A stretch of 64,000 nucleotides of DNA. It comes from JBOFHT01 sp051649785. GTDB taxonomy: Archaea > Methanobacteriota > Methanobacteria > Methanobacteriales > Methanobacteriaceae. Position 1 is the stretch's first letter, and each line of letters starts with the position of its first letter. Where the stretch lies: NCBI GenBank assembly GCA_051649785.1, contig JBOFHT010000018.1, positions 14,311 to 78,310 on the forward strand, read 5' to 3'. A program made the translations under genes and the position numbers. Below the pieces are notes generated by a model. That model ran no database searches. It saw nothing but the letters and a program-made list of their open reading frames with translations, and was not told the origin of the DNA. Shown here piece by piece: positions 44,242 through 52,894 of this stretch.

Positions 44242-44479
44242 CCCATTATCCTCTTTTCGCAACTATATCCGGTACATGCTTATTTTATTTATTTTATTAT
44301 AAATTTATTTATGTATTGAATTACATATTAATAATTAGATTAAAAAATATAATAGTAAGATTAATAATTGATTTCACAATTGTTAGATCTATTATAATTA
44401 ATTACATTATCTCAATATTACACTTATTACACATATTAACCTTATTAAGCTTATTAAACTTACTCACCATGGTGATACA

Positions 44480-45775
44480 TTGACACAAATGAAAGAAGCT
44501 AGAAATGGAAATGCAACAGTAGAAATGAAAGAAGTAGCTAAAAATGAAGGAATATCTATTGAAAAAATTATCAAAGGAGTAGCTACAGGAAGAATTGCAA
44601 TTCCTAAAAATAAAATCCGTGAAACTAAACCTTATGGAATTGGGGAAGGATTAAAAACTAAAATTAATGCAAATATTGGTTCTTCTTCTTTAATGGAAGA
44701 CATTGACTTAGAAGTAAAAAAAGCAAAAGTAGCCGTAGAATATGGTGCTGATGCAGTCATGGATTTAAGTACTGGTAAAAATATTATAGAATTCAGAAAA
44801 GCTATCATGGATGCAGTTAATGTTCCTATTGGTACTGTTCCTATTTATGAAGCGGGGGCTATTGCTTTAAACAGAGATGGGTCTGTTTTGGATATGACTG
44901 AGGATGATATGTTCAAAGCAATTGAAAATCAGGCTAAAGCTGGCGTGGACTTCATGACTTTACATTGCGGTATTAATAAAGACTTAATATCAAAAATACG
45001 TGATAATCCTCGTAGAATGGGTGTTGTTAGTAGAGGTGGATCTTTTTTATACTCTTGGATTATTGACAACGATGCAGAAAACCCATTATTTGCAAATTAT
45101 GATTATATTTTAGAATTAGCATATGAATATGATATTACTTTAAGTTTAGGAGATGGTTTAAGGCCAGGTTGCCTTTCTGATGCTAGTGATATTCCTCAAA
45201 TTCAAGAACTAGTTAATTTAGGGCAACTTGTTAAACGTGCAAGAGTTAAAAATGTTCAAACAATGGTAGAAGGTCCTGGTCATGTTCCAATGAATCAAAT
45301 AGCTACTAACATGCAAATTCAAAAAACTATCTGTGATGGGGCTCCTTTCTATGTACTAGGTCCTATTGTTACAGATTTAGCTCCGGGTTATGATCATATT
45401 ACTTCTGCAATTGGTGGTGCAATAGCTGCAAGCTCTGGTGCTGACTTTTTGTGCTATGTTACACCAGCTGAGCATCTTTCTATTCCTAATCTTGGTGATG
45501 TTAAAGAAGGAGTTATTGCTTCTAAAATAGCTGCTCAAGCGGGAGATGTTGCATTAGGACTTGATTCTGCATGGGAAATGGAAAAAGCTATGTCGAAAGC
45601 TCGCCGTGATTTTGATTGGGAAGGTCAATTTAATTTAGCTTTTGATAAAAATAAACCACGTAGCTACAGAAAAGAATCTAATGTCAAAGATGATGATATG
45701 TGTTCAATGTGTGGAGAATATTGTGCTATAAAGTTAGGTGATGAAATTGAAAGCCGTTGCAGGTCTAATAAATAA
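44480..45775 (+). CDS. thiC: Phosphomethylpyrimidine synthase ThiC
   Basis: Radical SAM enzyme turning aminoimidazole ribotide into the thiamine pyrimidine. 431 residues, the shorter archaeal form. The C-terminal cluster motif is CSMCGEYCAIK (CxxCxxxxC). Other motifs are GADAVMDLSTGKNI, THLCG-like FMTLHCGINK, GDGLRPGCLSDASD, MVEGPGHVPMNQI and GPIVTDLAPGYDHITSAIGG. It begins at TTG 44480 with GGTGA five bases upstream; ATG 44489 is the alternative. No TPP riboswitch was found in the 288-base leader. Confidence 0.95.
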   Translation: MTQMKEARNGNATVEMKEVAKNEGISIEKIIKGVATGRIAIPKNKIRETKPYGIGEGLKTKINANIGSSSLMEDIDLEVKKAKVAVEYGADAVMDLSTGKNIIEFRKAIMDAVNVPIGTVPIYEAGAIALNRDGSVLDMTEDDMFKAIENQAKAGVDFMTLHCGINKDLISKIRDNPRRMGVVSRGGSFLYSWIIDNDAENPLFANYDYILELAYEYDITLSLGDGLRPGCLSDASDIPQIQELVNLGQLVKRARVKNVQTMVEGPGHVPMNQIATNMQIQKTICDGAPFYVLGPIVTDLAPGYDHITSAIGGAIAASSGADFLCYVTPAEHLSIPNLGDVKEGVIASKIAAQAGDVALGLDSAWEMEKAMSKARRDFDWEGQFNLAFDKNKPRSYRKESNVKDDDMCSMCGEYCAIKLGDEIESRCRSNK

Positions 45776-45832
45776 TAACTAATTAATTAATATTATAACT
45801 AATTAATAGTGGTAGCATTTATATTATTACTC

Positions 45833-45897
45833 ATCTATTACTTATATCTATTACTTATATCTATTACTAATATCTATTATCCATATCTATACCTATT
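45833..45897. repeat. 13-bp minisatellite, five units
   Basis: Five head-to-tail 13-mers starting ATCTATTACTTAT; units 1 and 2 are identical, units 3 to 5 drift. Located in the spacer between thiC and the glutaredoxin gene. Confidence 0.85.
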
Positions 45898-46055
45898 ATA
45901 ATCATTCGCAGTAATATTAATCAAATATAATTAAATACAATTAAATACATAAAAATATATATTATAACATAGACACAAATCATAAAAGTATTAATTATAA
46001 AATTAATAATCATAAAAATATTCATTATGAAAATATTAAATAAGGAGGATTTACT

Positions 46056-46337
46056 ATGGATTTACATCATGTAGATGGTTCGAATAACTCTCATGAGGTT
46101 CTTTTATTTGCTTTAAGTACTTGTGGTTGGTGTAGGCAAACTAGAATGTTTTTAGAAATGAATGAAGTTGAATATGACTATATATATGTTGATTTAACAG
46201 AAGGGGATGCGAGAGAAGAAGCTGTTAATAACCTTAAAAAGTGGAATGAAGATGCTTCTTTTCCAACTTTAGTCATTGATAATAAAGAAACTATTTTAGG
46301 ATTTAAAGAAGAAGAAATGGAACAGATATTATTGTAA
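46056..46337 (+). CDS. Glutaredoxin-like protein
   Basis: 93-residue thioredoxin-fold protein. The redox motif is CGWC in ALSTCGWCRQT near residue 28. TVP-like DASFPTLVI carries the cis-Pro, and LGFKEEEMEQ ends it. AAGGAGG lies nine bases before the ATG. The next gene encodes a ferredoxin-thioredoxin-reductase/rubredoxin fusion, a plausible electron donor, so the pair may be one disulfide-reducing route fed by ferredoxin. Confidence 0.88.
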   Translation: MDLHHVDGSNNSHEVLLFALSTCGWCRQTRMFLEMNEVEYDYIYVDLTEGDAREEAVNNLKKWNEDASFPTLVIDNKETILGFKEEEMEQILL

Positions 46338-46743
46338 TGCAATTTAGTGTGTTAATTTTTTCTATTTAATTACCTATTTTTTTATTTTTTTAACTATTTT
46401 TTTCATTTTTAACTCTTTTTCATATAAGTTTCTATAAAACTTAATTTTACTAACTATTGCCATATTATTTTTAGTTTTGTAGTCAACGATGGAATTAATA
46501 TTTAAGTTTTTTTTGCATTGTGGGTTTCACAATCTCACTTTTTATTCTATTTACTATCATAAACTTAATAAGATTTAAAGATAATATATAATTACAATCA
46601 ATACAATTAATAATGGTAAATAATAATATTATAATTAATAGGACGTTAATTAATAATTATATTTTAAAATAGACGTTATTTAATTGTATATATTAAGTAT
46701 TAATTATTATTTATTACTTAATTAATTTTTGTTAAGGTATTAT
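46338..46743. other. Intergenic with a small hairpin
   Basis: 406 bases. ATTGTG (46517-46522) and CACAAT (46528-46533) form a perfect six-pair hairpin with T-rich sequence after it. No gene is supported. Confidence 0.4.
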
Positions 46744-46749
46744 ATGTAG

Positions 46750-47250
46750 GTTAGTGATAATATTAGCTATAAAGATTTTAAAAATAAGGCAGAAGAAACT
46801 GGTTATTATGTAAATGAAGACAAGGAATTTGTTGAATTTTTACTTGAAAATATTCAAAATAATATTGATAGATATGGTTATGGTGCTTGCCCATGCCGTC
46901 TTGCATCTGGTAATGAAGATGAAGACTTAGATTTAGTTTGCCCATGTGATTATAGGGATATGGACTTAAATGATTATGGGGCTTGTTTTTGTGCATTATA
47001 TGTGACAAAAGACGTTTTAGAGGGGAAAATTAAATTAGGTTCTATTCCAGATAGACGGGAAAAGATGAGATTAAAAAATAAAGAAGAAAAACAAAATAAT
47101 CAAGAAAACAGTAGTAAAAAACCTTCTTGTACATTTAAATATCCTGTATGGCGTTGTAAAGTTTGTGGATATTTATGTGCTCGCGAAAAACCTCCTTCTA
47201 CTTGCCCAATTTGTAAAGTAGATGCAAAGCGATTTGAGAAGTTTTTATAG
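46750..47250 (+). CDS. Ferredoxin-thioredoxin reductase catalytic subunit fused to rubredoxin; start unclear
   Basis: About 166 residues. Residues 1-110 are the FTR catalytic chain with the full set of Cys pairs (GACPCRLASG, VCPCDYRD, GACFCALYV) that hold the [4Fe-4S] cluster and the active disulfide. After a Lys/Asn-rich linker, residues 135-166 are a rubredoxin-type iron site (CKVCGYLCAREKPPSTCPIC). The frame opens at GTT 46750 directly after ATG-TAG (46744-46749); AAGGT sits at the right distance from that ATG. No usual start exists before Met 71 (46960), which would lose four cluster Cys. So either codon 2 is a nonsense mutation or sequence error, or an unusual start (GTT 46750, ATT 46762) is used. 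Confidence 0.75.
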   Translation, partial: VSDNISYKDFKNKAEETGYYVNEDKEFVEFLLENIQNNIDRYGYGACPCRLASGNEDEDLDLVCPCDYRDMDLNDYGACFCALYVTKDVLEGKIKLGSIPDRREKMRLKNKEEKQNNQENSSKKPSCTFKYPVWRCKVCGYLCAREKPPSTCPICKVDAKRFEKFL

Positions 47251-47427
47251 TTTAGTATATAAATTAAAACTATTTATTTATTTTTATTCTTATTAGTTAT
47301 TATTATCTTAGTTATAACTATAAACATCAACACAACTATTATTATTTTATTTATTACTACCTGTAGCAATGTTAATATTATTTATTATTTATTGTCTGTG
47401 TTATTATAATAGGATTTAAAAGATATT

Positions 47428-49104
47428 ATGAAGTATATTGAACTTGTCAATGTTTATGAAGCACTCAGTGCTACAACAAAAAGATTAGAGAAAACTGAAA
47501 TTCTATCTAGATTTTTAAAAGAAGTAGAGGATGAAAATCTTCCAAAAATTGCTTTAATGATTTTGGGTAGTGTATTTCCGTCATGGGCTAGTGAAGAACA
47601 AGGAGTTTCTGAAAAACTACTTATTAAATCAATTGCTAGTGTTATTGGTGTTTCACCTATTGATGTTGAAGATAAAATTCGTGAAGAAGGAGATATTGGG
47701 GAAGCTGCTGAAAAACTTTATTCCAAACGTTCACAAACAACATTTTTTGCAAAAGATCTTAGTGTAGAACTTGTTTATAATAATCTTCGGAAATTGGCTA
47801 CTATTTCAGGTAATAAATCTCAATCTAGAAAAATATCTGTTCTTTTAGAGCTTTTATCTTCTGCAAAAGCAAAAGAAGCTAAATATATTTGTCGTACTGT
47901 TATTGAAGAGCTTAGGATTGGTGTTGGTGAAGGAGTGATACGTGATAGCTTAGCACAAGCATTTAAAATCGATAAATCCGTTGTAGAACGTGCATATATG
48001 CTTACAAATGATTTAGCAGTTGTAGCTAAAGTAGCTAAAGAAGAAGGAAGTGATGGGTTACATAAACTTTCTTTAAAAGTAGGTAGGCCTGTAAAACCAA
48101 TGTTATCTCAACTTTCTGAAAATATTGTAAATAGTATCACTGAAATGGGCAATGCATATTGTGAAACTAAATATGATGGAATTAGGGTTCAAATTCATAA
48201 AAATGGGAATGAAATGAACATATTCACACGTAGGCTTGAAAATATCACTCATGCAGTTCCAGAAATTGTTGAATATATTAATGGAGCAGTTTCTGAAAAT
48301 AGTAAGTTTATAGCTGAAGGAGAAATCATTGTTACTCGTGATGGGAAACCTATATCCTTCCAGTACATTCTCCAACGTGTTCGCCGTAAATATAATATTG
48401 AGCAAGCTATGGAAGATGTTCCACTTAAACTATATCTTTTTGATTTACTTTACTTAGAAAAATCATTAATCGATGAACCTCTTAGAATAAGACGTGCTAA
48501 ACTCGAAGAAATTATAGAAACTAAACCAGGGTATATTGAATTATCTAAGCTTGTTAAAGTAAATAGTGAAACTAGCAGTATAGCACAAAAACTATTTAAT
48601 GATTCAATTTCAGGTGGACACGAAGGGATTATGATTAAAAATCCAGAATCTGAATATATTCCAGGTATTCGTGGTAAAAAAATGCTTAAATATAAAGCAG
48701 AACCTGAAACATTAGATCTTGTTGTTGTTGGGGGAACTTATGGTAATGGAAAACGTGCACACTGGATTGGTTCTTATTTATTAGCTATTCGTGATGATAA
48801 TGCTAATGAAAACATTAATGAAAATAGTTTAAAGCCTTTAGCTTATGCTGCTACAGGGTTAGATGATGATACACTTGAGCGTCTTTCAAAACTTATGGAA
48901 AAATATAAAATAACTGAAAAAGGAACTCAAATAACTGTGGAACCTAAAATCTTCCTAGAAATAGCTTATAGTGAAATTGTAAAAAGTCCTGAATACGAAG
49001 CAGGATATTCTTTAAGGTTTCCTGTTGTTAAGAGAATTAGAGATGATATTGGTTTAAATGATATAGACACTTTAGAACGTTTAGAATCTATGTTTAAAGG
49101 ATAA
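47428..49104 (+). CDS. lig: ATP-dependent DNA ligase
   Basis: Joins DNA nicks in replication and repair; 558 residues, the archaeal length. An N-terminal DNA-binding domain (1-225) precedes the adenylation domain, with the catalytic Lys in CETKYDGIRVQ (near residue 250). The other nucleotidyltransferase motifs are FTRRLENIT, FIAEGEIIV, YLFDLLYL, GGHEGIMIKNP and MLKYKAEPETLDLVVVGG. The C-terminal OB domain contains an Asn/Glu-rich insertion (DDNANENINENSLKP) in a loop. The promoter is in the 177 bases upstream; a hairpin-T terminator follows at 49124. Confidence 0.95.
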   Translation: MKYIELVNVYEALSATTKRLEKTEILSRFLKEVEDENLPKIALMILGSVFPSWASEEQGVSEKLLIKSIASVIGVSPIDVEDKIREEGDIGEAAEKLYSKRSQTTFFAKDLSVELVYNNLRKLATISGNKSQSRKISVLLELLSSAKAKEAKYICRTVIEELRIGVGEGVIRDSLAQAFKIDKSVVERAYMLTNDLAVVAKVAKEEGSDGLHKLSLKVGRPVKPMLSQLSENIVNSITEMGNAYCETKYDGIRVQIHKNGNEMNIFTRRLENITHAVPEIVEYINGAVSENSKFIAEGEIIVTRDGKPISFQYILQRVRRKYNIEQAMEDVPLKLYLFDLLYLEKSLIDEPLRIRRAKLEEIIETKPGYIELSKLVKVNSETSSIAQKLFNDSISGGHEGIMIKNPESEYIPGIRGKKMLKYKAEPETLDLVVVGGTYGNGKRAHWIGSYLLAIRDDNANENINENSLKPLAYAATGLDDDTLERLSKLMEKYKITEKGTQITVEPKIFLEIAYSEIVKSPEYEAGYSLRFPVVKRIRDDIGLNDIDTLERLESMFKG

Positions 49105-49119
49105 TTTACTATTGAAATA

Positions 49120-49160
49120 AAGACGTCTAATGATTATAATGTCTTCAGCTTTTTTTATTT
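49120..49160 (+). terminator. Terminator after DNA ligase
   Basis: AAGAC and GTCTT form a short stem (AAGACGTC ... AATGTCTT) followed by a run of seven T, shortly after the ligase stop codon. Confidence 0.45.
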
Positions 49161-49539
49161 TTATCAAATTTATAATTAAATATTTTATTTTTTATTCTTT
49201 TATTCTTTTATTTTTTTTATTATTTTCACTATTTTTACTTTTATCAAATTTATAATCAATTTTTTTGGAATGACATATTGTTCTAAAAGTTATATGGGAT
49301 ATTTAAATTTATATAGTATTAAAAACATATATTTGTAATACAATATAATATATTTTTAATTTAATTATCATAATATTTTATAAATTAATATTATTAATAT
49401 TTTGTATTTAGCTAATAATCATGATTATGTATTTATTCCCAATAATAATGCTAATAATAGCTATATTTATGCTAACTAAGCTAATTAGATTATGAGTATT
49501 ATTATTTGCAATATTATTAGGAGAAGTATAGGTGTTAAA
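49161..49539. other. Intergenic, no gene seen
   Basis: AT-rich sequence with several T runs and TATA-like tracts. Nothing beyond a likely promoter for the OB-fold gene is visible. Confidence 0.4.
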
Positions 49540-49938
49540 ATGGAAATTGATGATAAAAAAATATTTAAAATAGCTTTAGTTACTACATTAATTGGAATTT
49601 TAGGGATGATGGTTTTTTCTACTTCAATTAATCCAAAAGAAATGAAAATTGAGGAAATTGATAAAAATACAATAGGTGAGAAAGTATCTATTGAAGGTAC
49701 TGTTAATTCATTAAAACCATCTAACTCTGGTAAAAGCTATTTTTTAAATTTAAATGATGGCACTGGCGAAATAAAAGTAATTCTTTTTGAGTCAACAATT
49801 ACTGAGCTAAAAGAGGAAGGTGTAGAAATTAATACTTTTAAAGATAAAAAAGTAGCTATTTTTGGCCAAGTAGCTGAATATAAGGGAGTGGCAGAAATTC
49901 TTACAGAAGGATCTAAGTCTATTAAGATTGTAGCTTGA
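49540..49938 (+). CDS. Membrane-anchored OB-fold protein
   Basis: 132 residues from ATG 49540, which has AGGTG at the right distance; the upstream ATG at 49492 lacks a binding site. Residues 7-27 are one TM helix, then an OB-fold nucleic-acid-binding type domain (KVSIEGTVNSLKPSNSGKSYFLNLNDGTGEIKVILF...KVAIFGQVAEYKG). The domain would lie outside the cell if the N-terminus is inside, which is unusual for a nucleic-acid binder. It could bind DNA at the surface or another ligand. Function unknown. Confidence 0.75.
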   Translation: MEIDDKKIFKIALVTTLIGILGMMVFSTSINPKEMKIEEIDKNTIGEKVSIEGTVNSLKPSNSGKSYFLNLNDGTGEIKVILFESTITELKEEGVEINTFKDKKVAIFGQVAEYKGVAEILTEGSKSIKIVA

Positions 49939-50250
49939 TATTATAAATAATCTATCCATAATACTCAATATGTATAATTATATTTATATTTATTATAATA
50001 TTTTTTTATCTTTTTTATCTTTTTTTACCCCTTTTTATATTTAGTAACTATATGAAATTAATAAAGATTTGCTTATAATATTATAAATTATAATGTATAT
50101 GGTATAGACAATATAGGTTAATTAATTATAACAATATTTATAATAAATCATTTACATATCTTAAATAGATTATTAGTTTTTATATCTAATATTTTATTTA
50201 TTTTATTTATCTTATTTGACTATTTAATTAATTTAAGGAATGATTATAAC
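49939..50250. other. Intergenic, no gene seen
   Basis: 312 bases, AT-rich, with T runs near 50005-50040 that may end the OB-fold gene and a promoter region for glmM. Confidence 0.4.
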
Positions 50251-51594
50251 ATGAAAAAGATATTTGGAACTTTTGGAGTAAGAAGAGTAGCTAATGAAGT
50301 AATGGATCCAGAATTTGCCTCAAAAATAGCTGCAGCATATGGGACTTTGATTCAAGGAAAAATAGCTATTGGTGGGGACACAAGAACCTCAACACCAATG
50401 TTAAAACATGCAATAACTGCAGGGCTACTATCTGTAGGATGTGATGTAATAGATCTTGGAATATTACCTACTCCTGCTGTTCAATATGCAGTTAGGCAGT
50501 ATTATGATGGTGGAATAATTATCACAGCTTCACATAATCCTCCTAAATATAATGGAATAAAATTAGTTGATGAAGATGGTATTGGGATTCATGAAGAAAT
50601 GGAATTAGCTATTGAAGATATTTACTTCAATAATAACCCTAAAAGAGCTAAATGGCAAAATATTGGAACTTGCTATAAAAATACTGAAATTATTGAAGAA
50701 TACATTGCTGAAGTAATAAAACGTGTAGATGTAGATATAATTAGGGATGCAAAGTTAAAAGTAGTTTTAGACTGTGGTTCTGGGGCTGCTTGTGATACTG
50801 CACCTTATCTTCTACAAAGATTAGGCTGTGACCTTATCACACTTAACTGTCAAGCAGATGGTCATTTTCCAGGGCGTGATCCTGAACCTATTGAACCAAA
50901 TCTCATAGAATTAATTGAAACAGTTAAAGTTCTTGGTGCAGATATTGGTATTGCTCATGATGGGGATGCAGATCGGACTATTTGTATTGATGAGGAAGGA
51001 AATTTTATTTTAGGTGATAAAACTTTTTCATTAGTTGAAAAACAAATGTTAAAAGAAAATAATGGTGGAATAATTGTAACTACTGTTGCAACTTCTGCTG
51101 CTGTTTATGATATTGCAAATGAACATAATGGGGATGTAATAGCTACTGCTGTAGGTGATTTACTTGTTGCAAGGAAACTAAAAGATGAAAATGGTCTTTT
51201 TGGTGGAGAAGAGAATGGGGGGCTTATTTTTCCTGATTTTGTTTATGGGAGAGATGCTGCAATGTCAGTAGCTAAAATTTTAGAAATAATGGCTAAAGAG
51301 AAAAAAACCCTTTCAGTTCTTGTAAGTGAGTTACCTGTATATTATTCAGCTAAAGAAAAAATTGAATGTTCTGATGATATAAAAAGAGATGTAATGGATA
51401 AAATAGTTAAAGAAACAGCAAATCTTGAAGTAGATACAACTGATGGGGTTAAAATATTTAAAGATAATGGATGGGTAATTATAAGACCTTCTGGAACAGA
51501 ACCAATATTTAGGTGCTTTTCAGAAAGTAATTCTCAAGAAAATGCTGATGAAATGGCTAAATGGGGGATTTCATTAATTAAAAAATTTAAATAA
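50251..51594 (+). CDS. glmM: Phosphohexomutase, probable phosphoglucosamine mutase (copy 1)
   Basis: Interconverts hexosamine (or hexose) 6- and 1-phosphates for UDP-GlcNAc synthesis. 447 residues with FGTFGVRR at the start, phosphoserine loop GIIITASHNPPKYNG, metal site HDGDADRTICID, sugar loop GGEENGGLIF and phosphate loop RPSGTEPIFR. It is a paralogue of the 508-residue enzyme at 57649-59175. The GEENGG loop differs from GGEPSGT of the second copy, so they may prefer different sugars; GlmM against phosphomannomutase/glucomutase cannot be settled by sequence alone. Convergent with the ASCH-TPR gene, with only four bases between stops. Confidence 0.85.
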   Translation: MKKIFGTFGVRRVANEVMDPEFASKIAAAYGTLIQGKIAIGGDTRTSTPMLKHAITAGLLSVGCDVIDLGILPTPAVQYAVRQYYDGGIIITASHNPPKYNGIKLVDEDGIGIHEEMELAIEDIYFNNNPKRAKWQNIGTCYKNTEIIEEYIAEVIKRVDVDIIRDAKLKVVLDCGSGAACDTAPYLLQRLGCDLITLNCQADGHFPGRDPEPIEPNLIELIETVKVLGADIGIAHDGDADRTICIDEEGNFILGDKTFSLVEKQMLKENNGGIIVTTVATSAAVYDIANEHNGDVIATAVGDLLVARKLKDENGLFGGEENGGLIFPDFVYGRDAAMSVAKILEIMAKEKKTLSVLVSELPVYYSAKEKIECSDDIKRDVMDKIVKETANLEVDTTDGVKIFKDNGWVIIRPSGTEPIFRCFSESNSQENADEMAKWGISLIKKFK

Positions 51595-51598
51595 ATAT

Positions 51599-52735
51599 TT
51601 ATAAATTCTCCAAACATTCAAATTTAAGAACTTTTGCATCTTCATTATTTGGGTTAATAGCTAAAACCTTTGTAAAGCAATTAAGGGCTTTGTCGAAACT
51701 ATTTAATTCAAGTAAAGCTAGCCCTTTATTAATCCAAAATACTTCATTTTTCTTTTCTAATTCAATTGCGTTATCATAACAATCAATAGCTTCTTCAAAT
51801 CTACCTAAATCGAATAGAGCATTACCTTTTCTATTGAATGTCATCGAATCATAATCTTCTTCATTTAAACATAGTTCTAGTGCTTTATCAAATGATTTTA
51901 ATGCTTCTTGTGAATTTTCCATCTCACTTAAAAGATTACCTCTAGCATTCCAAGCTTCTGGATTTTTATAATCAATTTGGACTAATGTATCATAAACACT
52001 TAATGCTTCGTGAAATTCTCCTAACATTTCTAATATAAACCCTCTCCAATATAAAACAACAGGATTTTCATTTCCATTTGTCATGGCCTTATTATTAGCT
52101 TTTAATGCATCATCAGGTCTTCCAGAATTTAAAAGTGCTATTGCTTTATTATTCCAAATAAATTCATTATTATTTTCAATAGCCAATGCTTTTTCATAAC
52201 ATTCTATTGCTTCTACAAACTTTCCAAGACGGCTTAGATTATCACCTTTCTTATTTAGGAGATAAACATCATTAGGATCAAATTCAAGTGCTGCTGTATA
52301 ACACATAGCAGAATATTTGTATTTTCCAGAATCAAAAAGTATATCTGCTCTCTGACTTATCATAGCCTTTTCATCAATTTTTTCTCCTTCCCAATCTTTA
52401 ACATCTAGCTTTTCAAAGGTTATAATCTGAAAAATGTCGCTGTTTTTTAGCTCAACACCGTACATTTTCTTAAATTCTTTAAGCATTTCATTTGAGTCTT
52501 TGTAGCCTTCTTTTCTAGCTAATTTATCATTATTTTTTAAGTCTTTAAATTCAATAAGCTCAACATCTACAACAAAAGCTTCAAAAACCTTCTTTTTTTC
52601 CTTAGAAACTAAGTTCCAATAGCAATGCAGCCGATCTCCTTTTTTAAGAGGATTTTTCCACATCTTCCGAATAGTCATATTTTTCTTTTCTGTAATAAGA
52701 TTTATATTCTGACTTCCGAATGACAAAATTGGCAT
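51599..52735 (-). CDS. ASCH-like domain fused to TPR repeats
   Basis: 378 residues. The N-terminal ~115 residues look like an ASCH/PUA-type RNA-binding fold (MTIRKMWKNPLKKGDRLHCY, AFVVDVELIEF, ARKEGYKDSNEMLKEFKKMYG). Residues 120-378 are seven or so tetratricopeptide repeats (GDNLSRLGKFVEAIECYEKAL, GNALFDLGRFEEAIDCYDNAI). ASCH domains bind RNA or act on nucleosides; TPRs bind proteins, so it could be an RNA-linked adaptor, but this is inference. No signal peptide. It is convergent with glmM; a tandem 10-bp repeat lies in its upstream region. Confidence 0.75.
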   Translation of the reverse strand: MPILSFGSQNINLITEKKNMTIRKMWKNPLKKGDRLHCYWNLVSKEKKKVFEAFVVDVELIEFKDLKNNDKLARKEGYKDSNEMLKEFKKMYGVELKNSDIFQIITFEKLDVKDWEGEKIDEKAMISQRADILFDSGKYKYSAMCYTAALEFDPNDVYLLNKKGDNLSRLGKFVEAIECYEKALAIENNNEFIWNNKAIALLNSGRPDDALKANNKAMTNGNENPVVLYWRGFILEMLGEFHEALSVYDTLVQIDYKNPEAWNARGNLLSEMENSQEALKSFDKALELCLNEEDYDSMTFNRKGNALFDLGRFEEAIDCYDNAIELEKKNEVFWINKGLALLELNSFDKALNCFTKVLAINPNNEDAKVLKFECLENL

Positions 52736-52810
52736 ATTTTAACCTCTAATAATTTTTAAAAACTTGTAATGGCTTTTATTTTTTTAAATATTTATAAATA
52801 TTTATTAGTA

Positions 52811-52870
52811 ATTTTCAATACTTTTCAATACTTTTTAATACTTCTCAATATTTATTAATATTTTTAAATA
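52811..52870. repeat. 10-bp tandem repeats upstream of ASCH-TPR gene
   Basis: At least six consecutive 10-mers of the type CTTTTCAATA (drifting to CTTTTTAATA, TTTATTAATA and TTTTTAAATA). The period equals about one helical turn, so A/T tracts fall on one face and could bend DNA. Confidence 0.75.
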
Positions 52871-52894
52871 TTTCTTTAAATTAACTATAACTTT

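Noticed and set aside
44192..44479. TPP riboswitch upstream of thiC
   Set aside because: None of the conserved THI-box segments were found in the leader on the coding strand.
46744..46749. TAG read as pyrrolysine in the FTR gene
   Set aside because: Many genes here end in TAG and no pyl genes are visible; FTR has no Pyl at residue 2.
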